Below, in pieces: positions 34,954-44,968 of a DNA stretch of 64,000 nucleotides (position 1 is its first letter; every line of letters begins with the position of its first letter). This DNA is from Massilia sp. PAMC28688 (lineage in GTDB: Bacteria; Pseudomonadota; Gammaproteobacteria; Burkholderiales; Burkholderiaceae_D), in NCBI RefSeq assembly GCF_019443445.1, contig NZ_CP080378.1:2852001-2916000 (forward strand). The letters are read 5' to 3'. The notes beneath the pieces are model-generated. The model was not told the DNA's origin. It did no database searches and was given only the letters and a program-made list of their open reading frames with translations. Position numbers and translations under genes: made by a program.

Positions 34954-36639
34954 ATGAAAAAACTATTGAGCACGCTGTGCATTGCCGCCGTTACCCAGGC
35001 CACGCTGGCAGCACCCGCCGCCGCACCGCCTGCACCAGTGAAACTGACCGTCGACCTCAGCGAGGTCAAAGGGCCGATGACCCCCATCTGGGCCTGGTTT
35101 GGATATGACGAACCCAACTACACCACAACCCCCAATGGCAAGAAGCTGCTCAGCGATATCGCAGAACTGAGCCCGGTCCCTGTCTACGTGCGCGCCCATA
35201 ACCTGATGACATCGGGCGACGGCAGCCACGCGCTCAAGTGGGGCTCGACCGGCATGTACAGCGAAGATGCAAACGGCAAGCCTGTCTACAACTGGACCAT
35301 CGTGGACCAGATTTTCGATACCTACGTTCAGCGCGGCATGAAGCCGCTGGCGCAAATCGGCTTCATGCCGGAAGCGCTGTCACAGCGGCCCCAGCCTTAT
35401 CAGCACAAGTGGAAGCCGGGCGTGCGCTACGAAGAAATCATGACGGGCTGGGCCACGCCACCCAAGGATTACGACAAGTGGGCCGAGCTGATCTATCAAT
35501 GGGTCAGGCACTGCGTGGAACGCTATGGCCAGAAGGAAGTGGAAAGCTGGTACTGGGAAGTGTGGAACGAGCCGGACGGTTTTTATCTGATCGCGCCGGA
35601 CGTCAAGCGTGAATATTTCAAGATGTACGATTACGCCGCCGATGCCGTCAAGCGGGCCCTTCCCACTGCGCGCATGGGCGGACCACATACGGCAGGCGCC
35701 GGCCCGTTCATGGATGACTTCCTCAAGCACGTGCTGACGGAAAAGAATTACGCCACCGGCAAAGTTGGCGCGCCGCTGGATTTTGTCGCCTTCCATGCCA
35801 AGGGCGCACCGAAGGTGGTCAATGGTGTGGTCCGCATGGACATGGGCATCCATTTCAGGCGCCTCGATGACGGTTTTGCCATTGTCCAGAAGTACCCGCA
35901 GCTCAAGGGCATGCCGGTCATTATCGGCGAGTCCGATCCCGAGGGGTGTGCGGCCTGCGGCATGGCAACCAACCCGGAAAATGCCTACCGTAACGGCACT
36001 CTCTATGCAAGCTATACGGCCGCTTCCATTGCCCGCAAGTTCGACCTGGCAGATAGGCGCGGGGTCAATCTCATTGGCGCGGTCAACTGGTCATTCCTGT
36101 TTGAAGACCAGCCCTGGTTTGCCGGCTTTCGCGACCTGGCCACCAATGGCGTCAACAAGCCTGTTCTGAACGTGTTCCGCATGTTCGGCATGATGCGCGG
36201 TGAGCGCGTGGCCGTCAGCGGTGATCAGGCCCATGACGCCTTCAGCATCAGGGCTGGTGGCGTGCGCGGTGCGCGCACCGACATCAATGCCCTGGCCGCG
36301 CGCGACCAGCGCAGCGTGGCCGTCATGCTGTGGAATTACCACGATGACGACATCATCGATGCCGGTTCCGAGGTAGCCCTGGAAATTGGCGCCATTCCAG
36401 CCGGCCAGGTGAAAATGCGCCATTACCGGATCGACCAGGAGACCAGCAATTCCTACACCGCGTGGAAGCGCATGGGGTCGCCAGCCAATCCTACCCCGGA
36501 CCAGATACGCGCTTTGCAGCAAGCAAGCGAACTGGCCCAGCTGGGCGGCCAGGAAACCATCAAGGTGCAAAATGGAAAGGCGTTGATCAAGATGCGCTTG
36601 CCGCGCCAGGCCGTATCCCTGCTGACCATCACGTACTGA
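34954..36639 (+). CDS. Secreted glycoside hydrolase family 39 (beta-xylosidase-like)
   Basis: An exported 561-residue glycosidase. A signal peptide of ~20 residues (ending LAAPAAA) is followed by the (beta/alpha)8 GH39 domain. The acid/base is Glu206 in YWEVWNEPDGF, and the likely nucleophile is Glu326 in VIIGESDPEG. Family GH39 includes beta-xylosidases and alpha-L-iduronidases; the substrate here is unproven. A beta-sandwich-like region follows to the C-terminus. The ATG at 34954 has GAGGGAA upstream. Its stop is one base before the next gene, so the two form an operon, perhaps for uptake and oxidation of plant-derived sugars. Confidence 0.85.
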   Translation: MKKLLSTLCIAAVTQATLAAPAAAPPAPVKLTVDLSEVKGPMTPIWAWFGYDEPNYTTTPNGKKLLSDIAELSPVPVYVRAHNLMTSGDGSHALKWGSTGMYSEDANGKPVYNWTIVDQIFDTYVQRGMKPLAQIGFMPEALSQRPQPYQHKWKPGVRYEEIMTGWATPPKDYDKWAELIYQWVRHCVERYGQKEVESWYWEVWNEPDGFYLIAPDVKREYFKMYDYAADAVKRALPTARMGGPHTAGAGPFMDDFLKHVLTEKNYATGKVGAPLDFVAFHAKGAPKVVNGVVRMDMGIHFRRLDDGFAIVQKYPQLKGMPVIIGESDPEGCAACGMATNPENAYRNGTLYASYTAASIARKFDLADRRGVNLIGAVNWSFLFEDQPWFAGFRDLATNGVNKPVLNVFRMFGMMRGERVAVSGDQAHDAFSIRAGGVRGARTDINALAARDQRSVAVMLWNYHDDDIIDAGSEVALEIGAIPAGQVKMRHYRIDQETSNSYTAWKRMGSPANPTPDQIRALQQASELAQLGGQETIKVQNGKALIKMRLPRQAVSLLTITY

Positions 36640-36640
36640 T

Positions 36641-38035
36641 ATGCGACCATTATCTCGTTTAACCTTGATCATTGCGGCCCTGGCCGCGCTGCTGGCGCCT
36701 GCCGTCCAGGCGGCAGACGGCGCTGCCCTGTACCAGCAAAACTGCGCGGCATGCCACGGCGCCAGTCGCGAAGGTGCGCTCGGGCCAAGCCTGGCTGACG
36801 CAAGCTGGGTGAAGGTCAGGCCGGAGCAGGGGGCACTGGCCAAGTTCATCGAAACCGGGTCGCCCACCGCGGGCATGCCGGCTTTCAAGAGCGCGCTGGC
36901 ACCGGATGCCATCCGGTCCATTGCCCAGTTCTTGCTCAAGCCAGCCAAAGGCGCAGGTGCTGCGGCTGCTGCGCCGACCAACTATCCGGAACTGGCCAAT
37001 TTCAAGCTGCCGCCGGGCTTCAGCATGGCGGTGTATTCCGACAAGGTGCCTGCCGCGCGCGGCATGGTGGTGTCGCCCGCCGGCATTGTGTACGTGGGTT
37101 CGGGCGCAGCCGGCAAGGTCTATGCGCTGGTCAGCAGCAAGGGCGATCACGTGGTTGACAAGGTGGTCACAGTGGCGGAAGGCCTGGATGCACCGATCGG
37201 TGTCACGCTCATGAACGGCGCACTCTACGTTGCCGAAATCAGCCGCCTGATCCGCTTTGACCAGATCGACCGCACCTATGACAAGTGGCCGGCGTACGAG
37301 GTCGTCAAAGTGTCGCTGCCCAAGGACAAGTGGCACGGCGGCAAGGTGGTGGCGGCCGGGCCCGACGGGAAGCTGTACATCCCGGTGGGGGCGCCCTGCA
37401 ATGTATGCAACAAGGAAAACGAGCCCTACGCCAAAATCTTCCGCATGAATCCGGACGGCTCCGGCCTGGAAGAATATGCGCGTGGCATCCGCAATTCGGT
37501 GGGGCTGGCTTTTCACCCCGTCACCAGGCAGTTGTGGTTTACCGACAATGGCCGCGACATGCTGGGTGATAACGTTCCATCCGACAAACTGGATGTGGCG
37601 CCCAGGGCCGGCATGCACTTTGGTTTCCCGTTTTGCGCCGGGGGCGTGCTGCCAGACCCGGAGTTTGGCGCCGGCCGCAGCTGTGCCGAATTTACCGAGC
37701 CAGTGGCCAAACTGGGGCCCCACGTTGCCGCGCTGGGGCTGGCGTTCAATACGGGCGAGCAGTTCCCGAGTCAGTACAAGCACCAGTTGTTTATTGCCCA
37801 GCACGGCTCGTGGAACCGCGCGCAAAAGAGCGGCTACCGGGTCGGCCTGGTCACTTTGCACGACAACAAGCTGGTCAGCGATACCGTCTTTATTGATGGC
37901 TTCATACAAAACGATGTGGTCATCGGACGCCCGGTCGCCATTGCTTTCCTGGCTGATGGTTCGATGCTGGTGTCGGATGACTTTGGCGGCCGCATTTACC
38001 GGGTGAGCTACCAGGCACCGCCGAAAAAGGAGTGA
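36641..38035 (+). CDS. Cytochrome c - sorbosone dehydrogenase (PQQ-type) fusion
   Basis: A 464-residue exported protein. The signal peptide ends VQAADG (~residue 24). A small class I cytochrome c domain follows (haem motif CAACH near residue 34, axial Met in AGMPAFKS), then a beta-propeller of the PQQ-dependent sugar dehydrogenase/L-sorbosone dehydrogenase type from residue ~115. Propeller hallmarks are GLDAPIGVTLMNG, PDGKLYIPVGAPCNVC, YARGIRNSVGLAFHP and IAQHGSWNR. The enzyme would oxidise a sugar in the periplasm and pass electrons to its own haem. Starts one base after the GH39 stop. Confidence 0.85.
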   Translation: MRPLSRLTLIIAALAALLAPAVQAADGAALYQQNCAACHGASREGALGPSLADASWVKVRPEQGALAKFIETGSPTAGMPAFKSALAPDAIRSIAQFLLKPAKGAGAAAAAPTNYPELANFKLPPGFSMAVYSDKVPAARGMVVSPAGIVYVGSGAAGKVYALVSSKGDHVVDKVVTVAEGLDAPIGVTLMNGALYVAEISRLIRFDQIDRTYDKWPAYEVVKVSLPKDKWHGGKVVAAGPDGKLYIPVGAPCNVCNKENEPYAKIFRMNPDGSGLEEYARGIRNSVGLAFHPVTRQLWFTDNGRDMLGDNVPSDKLDVAPRAGMHFGFPFCAGGVLPDPEFGAGRSCAEFTEPVAKLGPHVAALGLAFNTGEQFPSQYKHQLFIAQHGSWNRAQKSGYRVGLVTLHDNKLVSDTVFIDGFIQNDVVIGRPVAIAFLADGSMLVSDDFGGRIYRVSYQAPPKKE

Positions 38036-38130
38036 TGTTGGCGGCCTGGCAGGCTGCGCCCGCCCGGATGAATCTCCACATCAGGAAATGCACCGCCCTC
38101 GCGCGAGGACGGTGCTGCGGTGCTGCAGTA

Positions 38131-39717
38131 TCAGCCTGTATGGCGGCCGAACTTTCCGCTACGTACCCAGACGGTGACCTTGCCGGCCGGCGCGCTGAAG
38201 TTGGCCCAGCCACTGGCATTGGCGCACACTGCCGTGGTGACCGCGTTGGTCACGTCATTGAAGCACTGATTGGCGTGCGCTGAACCGACAAACATCCACT
38301 TGGAACCGGCAACCGAGCGGTTGTCGTTCATCAGCACGGCCAGGCCGTACCAGTGCTGGGCGTTGCCTTCGCGCGTCCAGCCCACCACGTCGCTGTGGTC
38401 GAAGTAGTTGTTCTGCTTGCCGTATGCGTGGAATTTGCGTCCGGTGAGCATTCTGTCGATGATCCAGCTGTGGTTGGCAACCTTGTTGGGCACGCCTTCG
38501 TAGTCACCCAGGAACACCGTTGGATAGCCGCTCTCGCGCAACAAGATGGCAGCATAGGCCATTGGCTTGAACCAGTCCTGCACCTTGGACGCCAGGCCGC
38601 GCCCGTCGAGCGTGTCGTGGTTGTCCACGAAGGTTGCCGCGCGCAGTGGATTGACGGCCACCAGCGAGCCATTGAACAAGGAACCCATGTCAAAGCTGCC
38701 ATTGGCATTCGATGCGCGCTGGAACGTGGCGTGCAGCGGCACGTCGAATACGCTCATGTTGTTGCCGCTGCTGTTGACGGTGTTGACGTAGTTATTGAGC
38801 GCGTTGATGTCGGCTTCCCAGTACTCGCTCACCGCAAATGCGTTTGGCTTGCCGGTGGCGTTGCGCACGTGGCTGAGCCACTCATTGAAGTAGGTCGAGG
38901 TAATGTGCTTGGTTGCATCGATGCGGAAGCCGTCGAGCTTGGCTGTGTTGGTGTACCACACGCCCCAGTCTTTCAGATGTGCCCGCACGTCCGGATGCTG
39001 GAAGTCGATGTCCGCGCCCATCAGGTAATCGTAGTTGCCCTTTTCCAGGCTCACGCCGGAGTCCCAGCTCTTGCCCGAGCCGCGGAACTTGTAGATGCGG
39101 CAGTTGGTGCAGCCGTCGGCGCCCAGGTTTTGCGCGTAGTCGGTGCCGTCGAAATGGTACCAATTCCAACGGAAGTTGTTGTACTTGAGCGTACCCGTGC
39201 TCTGCATGCGGCCGGGGAAGTTGAAGTTGGTGTAGACCTGTACGCTGACGTCGCCGCCGTATTCGATGTTGCGGTTATTCTGGTCCACCCGCACTGCAGT
39301 GGTCCACTCGGTCGCGTCCGCGCCGATTTTATGGTTCAGGACAATGTCGGCATAGACCTGGATGCCCGCGGCGTGGGCCGCATTAATGGCGGCAAGGTAC
39401 TCGGCACGGGTTCCCCAGCGCGTGCGCACCGCGCCTTTTTGATTGAATTCGCCGAGGTCGTACAGATCGTACACGGCGTAGCCAACGTCATTGGTGCCGG
39501 ACGCGCCCTTGTAGGCCGGTGGCAGCCAGTAAGCGGTGATGCCCTTGGCAGCCCAGGTGGGGGAGGCGTTCTTGACCCGATTCCAGTGCTGGCCATCGCC
39601 GTTGGATTCCCAGTCAAAATATTGCAGCATGGTGCCGTTGGTCTGGGCCATGGCGGTGGAAGCGCCGGCCGCCAGCAGGCCCGCCGTCATCAGTTGAAGC
39701 AGTTTCTTTACTTGCAT
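38131..39717 (-). CDS. Secreted alpha-amylase (GH13)
   Basis: An exported 528-residue starch hydrolase. The signal peptide ends AMA-QTN (residue 24). The GH13 barrel follows: YADIVLNHK (region I), LDGFRIDATKHI (nucleophile Asp), AFAVSEYWEAD (acid/base Glu) and TFVDNHDTLDG (transition-state Asp). The order and spacing resemble liquefying (maltohexaose-type) amylases, GH13_5. Region after ~450 is a C-terminal beta domain; no starch-binding CBM is seen. The ATG at 39717 has GGAG at good distance, preferred to the earlier in-frame start at 39759. It converges on the sugar dehydrogenase gene. Confidence 0.92.
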   Translation of the reverse strand: MQVKKLLQLMTAGLLAAGASTAMAQTNGTMLQYFDWESNGDGQHWNRVKNASPTWAAKGITAYWLPPAYKGASGTNDVGYAVYDLYDLGEFNQKGAVRTRWGTRAEYLAAINAAHAAGIQVYADIVLNHKIGADATEWTTAVRVDQNNRNIEYGGDVSVQVYTNFNFPGRMQSTGTLKYNNFRWNWYHFDGTDYAQNLGADGCTNCRIYKFRGSGKSWDSGVSLEKGNYDYLMGADIDFQHPDVRAHLKDWGVWYTNTAKLDGFRIDATKHITSTYFNEWLSHVRNATGKPNAFAVSEYWEADINALNNYVNTVNSSGNNMSVFDVPLHATFQRASNANGSFDMGSLFNGSLVAVNPLRAATFVDNHDTLDGRGLASKVQDWFKPMAYAAILLRESGYPTVFLGDYEGVPNKVANHSWIIDRMLTGRKFHAYGKQNNYFDHSDVVGWTREGNAQHWYGLAVLMNDNRSVAGSKWMFVGSAHANQCFNDVTNAVTTAVCANASGWANFSAPAGKVTVWVRSGKFGRHTG

Positions 39718-39810
39718 GTTGTTGTCTCCGATTTGAGTTCTTTTGTTTTTTTGACTCACTGGTACGACTGCAGTTTCAGGGAATGTAGGCGCCTCCTTGT
39801 CTATACATAA

Positions 39811-39907
39811 TCTGTAGTTTTACGACCAAATGTGCAATTTGGTGAGTCAGATAGTCCCGCTATTTGTGGTCGATGTCAATAATCACACAATCTATCTGTA
39901 GTTTTAC
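39811..39907 (-). promoter_or_regulatory. Operator-like repeats upstream of the amylase
   Basis: TCTGTAGTTTTAC occurs at 39811-39823 and again at 39895-39907, exactly 84 bases apart (eight helical turns). Between them is a perfect dyad ACCAAAT-GTGCA-ATTTGGT (39825-39843). They lie 94-190 bases upstream of the amylase ATG, suggesting binding sites for a maltose-type regulator. The remaining bases to 40075 hold no gene. Confidence 0.5.
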
Positions 39908-40075
39908 TTCCAAGTCGCTCTGTGGTGCATTGCGGTGGGCGCAAAGGAAGAAGGGCTGTCTTGCTGACTGCCGTGGACGTGGAAGCAGGCATCTGCGAGC
40001 AGGGGCGGGGGAGGAGTTGATGCCGGACTGTTTGAGGAGGGGAGGGCACGCGCCCCTTGTAGAAGCGCGTGTTGC

Positions 40076-42517
40076 CTAATTACCCAGCCACTCGGCGAAT
40101 GGCTCGGCTGACTGTCCCGGCACCAGGTAGAACACCTTGCGCGTGCCGTCCCAATGGGCGCCCAGCTCCCTGGCCCGTGCCCAATCAGCCGGGCTTGTCT
40201 TGAACTCAATGCGCCCGGGTGCGCTGGTGCGCGCCTCGTTGCGACTGACCGCCGCTTGCGCGCGCGGCTTATCCGCCTCAATCTGCATGCGCGCGATGAA
40301 TGGACTGCGGCGGGCCGCATCGCTGGGGCTGATCAGCGTCAGGCCGGCAATGGCGCGCGTGATGGCGACATAAAACAGGTTGTCTTCCTCGCTGCGATCG
40401 GCCCGTGCGAACGGAAACTCGTCCACCTCCAGAAACGGCAGGATGACGTGCTGGAATTCCTTGCCTTTGACATTGCGCACGCAGTCAAGCTGCACGCAAC
40501 CCTTGACGCGCTTGCCCGATCCGTACTGGTCCGCAGCAGCGATCCATTCGGAAAACTGCCGCAGGTTCATTTGCATCGCTTCCGCCGCCTTGATGAAACC
40601 GGCAATCGACCGGCTGACCACGCGTGCCTCGTGCGGGTGGACGAAAAGACGCCTGGCAAGTGCTTCCACGTCCATCCGGGCGCAGATATGGCGCAGGGCC
40701 ACATCTGCCGCCGTGTCCGGCGCCAGTGCAGTCATGTACGCAATGACCCCTGCCATACGCTCTTTGACGTCGCCGGCCACCAGCTGGTCCAGTTTTGACA
40801 CCAGCGTCAGGAGAAGGTTGCGCAACATGTCGAGCAAAGTTTGCGGGTCCATGCTGGCCGCACCTTGTTCCAGATACGCAATCATGGCCGCTGTATCCTG
40901 GTCCACCTCCGACAGGGCGCGCTGGAGGGTGCTGTCCGCGCCGCTGCCCGTATCACCCTGGACATAGCTCTGCAAGCTTGCCAATTGCTGGCGCAGTGCG
41001 CCGAGCACCAGGTCCGGCTCCTGGCTGCGCTGAGTGCGGATAAGTTCGTCGGCCGCGGCGGCCACACGGTCGCGTACATCCTTCGATTTGCGCTGGTCTA
41101 CCCGCCCCGAAAACAGCCAGTTGAGCGCCACCGGTTCGTCAATTACTGCCTGCCGCAATTGCGCTACATTGTCGTCGCGCGAAAAGCTTACTTCAGCGAA
41201 CGTTGCCACGGCATCGAAAATGGCGCCCCGTTTCGACTTGTCCGTATCGGAGAAATTATTCAGGGCGATAGCGATCATCCCGCGCAGGAACAGGATTTCT
41301 TCGCGATCCAGATAGCGCGGCATTTCCAGTGTCCGGTATGGCACTCGCGCGCGCATCAGGGCGTTTTCGATGGCGATTGCCTGGTGTGGTTCACGAACCA
41401 GGACGGCGCAGTCTTCGATGGGATGTCCTGTTGCGGTCCAGCGTTTCACACTGGCGACCACCTGGTCTGCGCAGCTGGTGGCGTCGCCGTCGTAATGGCG
41501 CTGGAATATCCCGGTGTGCAAAGGCAGCAGGGAATCGGAGGGCTTTTGTTTGAAGGCGCCCGCGGCAAACGCCAGGTGTGGTCCGTGCCGGAAGCTGAAG
41601 GTCAGCGGATAGGACGCCGTACCCGGAAATGCGGCCGTGAAGCGGCTGCGCATGAATGTGTCGCTGGCGCCGAGCCGGGAATGGATCACCTGGTCGATAT
41701 CGCCGGCACCGATAAAGTAGGTGTAATCGGCTTCGATCAAGTGCTGCAACAGATGAAACGAGGCTTCGTTCAAATCATGCAGTTCATCGCACAGGATAAT
41801 GCGCGAGCGCGGCAATTGCGATCGGGTGATGATCCCGCCGTCGAGCATCACGGCCAGGTCGTAGGTGGCGTCGAAAGGTCCGCGAAACAGCACGTCGCCG
41901 CTGCTCTTGACCCGGTGTCGCTCGTATTCCTGGATCGTCAGGACCGTGGCGTAGCTCACGCCCAGCACATCGGCAACCTCGTCTTGCGTCAGGTCGGTGA
42001 GATCGGCCTGCAGGCGCAGCGTCGCCTTTAATTCAAGCTGCGCGTGAAAGAACTGGCTGAGCGCCGCCGTCGACGTATCTGAGACAAAGTAGTCAATTTT
42101 GCCGCCGTAATTGTCGCTGACCTGTTGCAGCGCTTCATCGACATAGGGCTTCAAATCCTTGATGCTGCTGATTTGCGGGACCTTGCGCTGTTCAATCTGT
42201 TCAAGCGTTTGTAGCGCGAACTCGTTGAAGGTCGCCACGCGCAGCCGCGCCGCAGTGGCGGCCGGGATGCCAACATCGAGCAGCCGCCGTTTGAGCACGT
42301 CGCGTGCTTCCACCGTAAAGGTCAGCGTCAGGATATGTTCCGGTCCCAGGCCCCGCGCCAGCGCCTCCCCAATGCGCAGTGCCAGCGTCGTGGTCTTCGC
42401 GGCGCCCGCGTTGGCCTTGATCACGACCACCTTGTCGCGAGAAAGCTGAATTGCTGACTGCTCGGCCGTAGGCGCGAGGTTCCTGGGGACGAAGCGGGGT
42501 GCGTCTGGTTGTGTCAT
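40076..42517 (-). CDS. UvrD/Rep-like superfamily 1 helicase
   Basis: An 813-residue SF1A-type helicase. The ATP site is ANAGAAKTTTL near residue 37, an unusual Walker A with Ala in place of the Gly before Lys. Walker B is IILCDELHD (about residue 260), followed by motif III-like TYFIGAGDIDQVIH. The 2A domain carries FYVAITRAIAGL (motif VI) near residue 730. The final ~45 residues (WARARELGAHWDGTRKVFYL) resemble the DUF5710 domain found at the ends of DNA-primase/relaxase-like proteins. The start ATG 42517 follows no strong ribosome site. Stand-alone gene; probably in DNA repair or recombination. Confidence 0.85.
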   Translation of the reverse strand: MTQPDAPRFVPRNLAPTAEQSAIQLSRDKVVVIKANAGAAKTTTLALRIGEALARGLGPEHILTLTFTVEARDVLKRRLLDVGIPAATAARLRVATFNEFALQTLEQIEQRKVPQISSIKDLKPYVDEALQQVSDNYGGKIDYFVSDTSTAALSQFFHAQLELKATLRLQADLTDLTQDEVADVLGVSYATVLTIQEYERHRVKSSGDVLFRGPFDATYDLAVMLDGGIITRSQLPRSRIILCDELHDLNEASFHLLQHLIEADYTYFIGAGDIDQVIHSRLGASDTFMRSRFTAAFPGTASYPLTFSFRHGPHLAFAAGAFKQKPSDSLLPLHTGIFQRHYDGDATSCADQVVASVKRWTATGHPIEDCAVLVREPHQAIAIENALMRARVPYRTLEMPRYLDREEILFLRGMIAIALNNFSDTDKSKRGAIFDAVATFAEVSFSRDDNVAQLRQAVIDEPVALNWLFSGRVDQRKSKDVRDRVAAAADELIRTQRSQEPDLVLGALRQQLASLQSYVQGDTGSGADSTLQRALSEVDQDTAAMIAYLEQGAASMDPQTLLDMLRNLLLTLVSKLDQLVAGDVKERMAGVIAYMTALAPDTAADVALRHICARMDVEALARRLFVHPHEARVVSRSIAGFIKAAEAMQMNLRQFSEWIAAADQYGSGKRVKGCVQLDCVRNVKGKEFQHVILPFLEVDEFPFARADRSEEDNLFYVAITRAIAGLTLISPSDAARRSPFIARMQIEADKPRAQAAVSRNEARTSAPGRIEFKTSPADWARARELGAHWDGTRKVFYLVPGQSAEPFAEWLGN

Positions 42518-42760
42518 TGCATTCTGGATGGGGAAGCGGGTAGCGCCAGCGTCAACGCCGCAGTAGCGGTGACAGGAAACGATCATTGTCTCATGCCCTG
42601 TTTCTTACCAAGGTGAATCCTTGTCACTGCCCATGCCAGGGCGGGTGCCCGGTTATTGTGCCGCCCCAAGCAGCAATTCTCAATGGCGCCTTAAGTTAGG
42701 CAGGGGCAGGCAGCCGCCGTGCCCGGTGGCCTGAGCCGCCCAGATTTTTTGGAGAGCATC

Positions 42761-43903
42761 ATGAATGCGCGTCGTGTTTTATCCCCCTCCCTGCTGGCCT
42801 TGTCGCTGTGCGCGGCAAGTCTGGCAACCGCCCATCCCGAGTATCGCGTGACCATCGTGGCGCCGGCTGGCAGTTACGCCACTGACATTAACAGCAAGGG
42901 CGTGGTGGTTGGTTATTATCCCCATAGTGCGACCAGTGTCCATGCCTTCCTCAACCGCGGCAAGGGGTTGGTGGACCTGGGCACCTTACGCGGCACCAAC
43001 AGTGCCGCCATTGCCATCAATAACAAGGGCCAGGTGCTGGGAGACTGGATCAGCGCCGGAGGCCAGCGCCGTGGCTTCATCTACCACCACGGATCGGTGC
43101 GCGACATCGGCGTTCAGCCCGGTCGCAGGACGTTTTACACCGATATCAACGACCAGGGTTTCATCACAGCATATGGCTCCCGGACCGACTCGACCGGCGG
43201 GCAGGACGGATTCCTGCGCGCGCCCGACGGCCGCTTCACGAACATTGGCGCGGTGCCAAATACCGAGTCGGAATTTTCCATGACCCATGCGTACGCTCTC
43301 AATAATAGCAACCGCATCGCCGGCTCATCCGGGCCGCTGACTTTTCCTGACCAGCCCTTGCGCGCCATCGTGTGGTCGGCAGGTGTCATGCGCGATCTTG
43401 GCGATTTCGGATGGGCACCCAACGCTGCAACCGCCATCAACGATTGCGGCCAGTTGACGGGCTATGCCTCGGTGCCGTCCGCATTTTTTCGCGACCGGGT
43501 CGCCTTCGTCTACGCCAACGGGCGCATGATCGATATTGATCAGCGTCCCGCCAGCGTCGAGCGCAACAGTTCAGGGACCGGGATCAATAACCACGGTCAC
43601 GTGGTCGGCTCCAGCGACCACTTGTCCGGATTCATATACCGGGGTAAACGTATGCAGAGTCTGAATGCCCTCATCGACCCCAGGCTGCGCTGGAATATTG
43701 CTTCGCCCCAGGCCATCAACGATAGCGGCCAGATCGCCGCCACCGCTTACCGCAACGGCGTCCAGTACGCTGTGCGCCTGGACCTGATCCGGCCCCACCT
43801 GGCGCGCCTGCCTGATGGGGTTGACACGACCTCGCAAGCCATCCCGGACGCGGCCGACACCAATGCCGTGGCGCGCGAGCTGGCCAGACCTGTACAGCAA
43901 TAA
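42761..43903 (+). CDS. HAF-repeat exported protein, paralogue 1
   Basis: A 380-residue exported protein. The signal peptide ends LATA-HPEY (~residue 25). The body is a series of short repeats with the HAF pattern (G-x-x-x-G-x-x, then AFLN/GF.Y, then DLG): GVVVGYYPHSATSVHAFLNRGKG... LGTLRGTNSAAIAINNKGQV and so on, about 8-9 copies, likely a beta-propeller. TIGR02913-type HAF proteins are extracellular and of unknown function. SD GGAG precedes the ATG at 42761. It is a clear paralogue of the gene at 52375-53466, sharing HPEYRVTIVA and QYAVRLDLIRPHL. Confidence 0.85.
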   Translation: MNARRVLSPSLLALSLCAASLATAHPEYRVTIVAPAGSYATDINSKGVVVGYYPHSATSVHAFLNRGKGLVDLGTLRGTNSAAIAINNKGQVLGDWISAGGQRRGFIYHHGSVRDIGVQPGRRTFYTDINDQGFITAYGSRTDSTGGQDGFLRAPDGRFTNIGAVPNTESEFSMTHAYALNNSNRIAGSSGPLTFPDQPLRAIVWSAGVMRDLGDFGWAPNAATAINDCGQLTGYASVPSAFFRDRVAFVYANGRMIDIDQRPASVERNSSGTGINNHGHVVGSSDHLSGFIYRGKRMQSLNALIDPRLRWNIASPQAINDSGQIAATAYRNGVQYAVRLDLIRPHLARLPDGVDTTSQAIPDAADTNAVARELARPVQQ

Positions 43904-43936
43904 GCTGGGACATCCACCGGTGCGGGCAGCGGCGGC

Positions 43937-44338
43937 ACTCACCATCGACTTCCTGCTGACAGCCAAGCGCGACATGGCTGCGGCGAAGCGCTTCTTCGAC
44001 AAGGCCATGGGAGCGAACGGCGATCCGGCAAGGTCGCGATGGACAAGAGCGGCGCCAACAAGGCGGCGATCGAAGCGGTCAACGTCGGCCGCGACGTGCC
44101 GATCCTGGTGCGCCAAGTCAAATACCTCAACAACATCATCGAGCAGGACCATCGTGCCATCAAGCGAGCGACCAGGCCGATGCTCAACTTCAAATCGTTT
44201 CGGTCTGCCGGCTCCGTGCTCGCCGGCATCGAGCTGATGCACATGATCCGGAAGGGGCAGTTCGCCGTCGATGACGATGCGCCCATGTCGTTCGCTGACC
44301 AGGTCTATGCGTTAGCAGGACAAGTCCGTCCAATGTAA
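43937..44338 (+). pseudogene. IS6-family transposase fragment with a frameshift
   Basis: Two frames join: LTIDFLLTAKRDMAAAKRFFDKAMG (43937 on) and, after a missing base near 44033, VAMDKSGANKAAIEAVN...NNIIEQDHRAIKRATRPML. This is the C-terminal half of an IS6/IS26-type DDE transposase (final Glu region EQDHRAIK). The N-terminal half is missing, cut at the 3' end of the HAF gene. One added A in the AAGG run would restore the frame. Confidence 0.8.
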
Positions 44339-44968
44339 GTCGGGATCATGCTCAACATGAAAAACCACGCTGGGTTCAACAACGCGACAGAACCCACTTT
44401 TACAGGCGATGCAAAGTGAAGGTTCAGGAAACGCTGAGCGTATTTCAAAGACAGCCCGCAACGACGGGCGCTATGGCTCATCTCGATGGTTAGCGTCATA
44501 CCGGCAACTCGACCCCGTCATAGGCGGGCAGCCTGCAACGGCGGGCTGTATGGCAAACCGGTGGGTTGCGTGATGTGTGAGAGATCGGCAGGGGCTGCGG
44601 GGCTCCCCGCGCACCACGCCGCCATAGTGTTTTGCGGGAGTCTTCGTACCAGGGCGGGTTTTCCGTAGTCCGGATGGGATACGGCTAGGATACATAGCCC
44701 TCCGACAGGATATGTCTCACATACAAATGAGATACGAACAGCATACAGTGGGCATTTCAAGCCCACACCGTCCCCTCAACCACCGAATGTTTAGTCCGTG
44801 TCGGCTTAATGGCACTGCCCCTGGCCCACCTCCAGCGCAAACTTTTGCCGCTAAAAATGAGGCCGGCCTGGACACCGCGCCAGAAGTAGCGGGCTGAGGG
44901 CGGCTTTTTCTTGAGGTAGATACATGGGCATCCATACATCCCAAATTGCACGTCACCGCAAGAAGTCT
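44339..44968. other. 630-base gap, no gene seen
   Basis: Only short overlapping frames without family likeness or ribosome sites. Given the IS6 fragment on one side and Rhs debris on the other, this is probably scrambled mobile DNA. Several short GC-rich palindromes occur, none matching a recognisable terminus. Confidence 0.5.
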
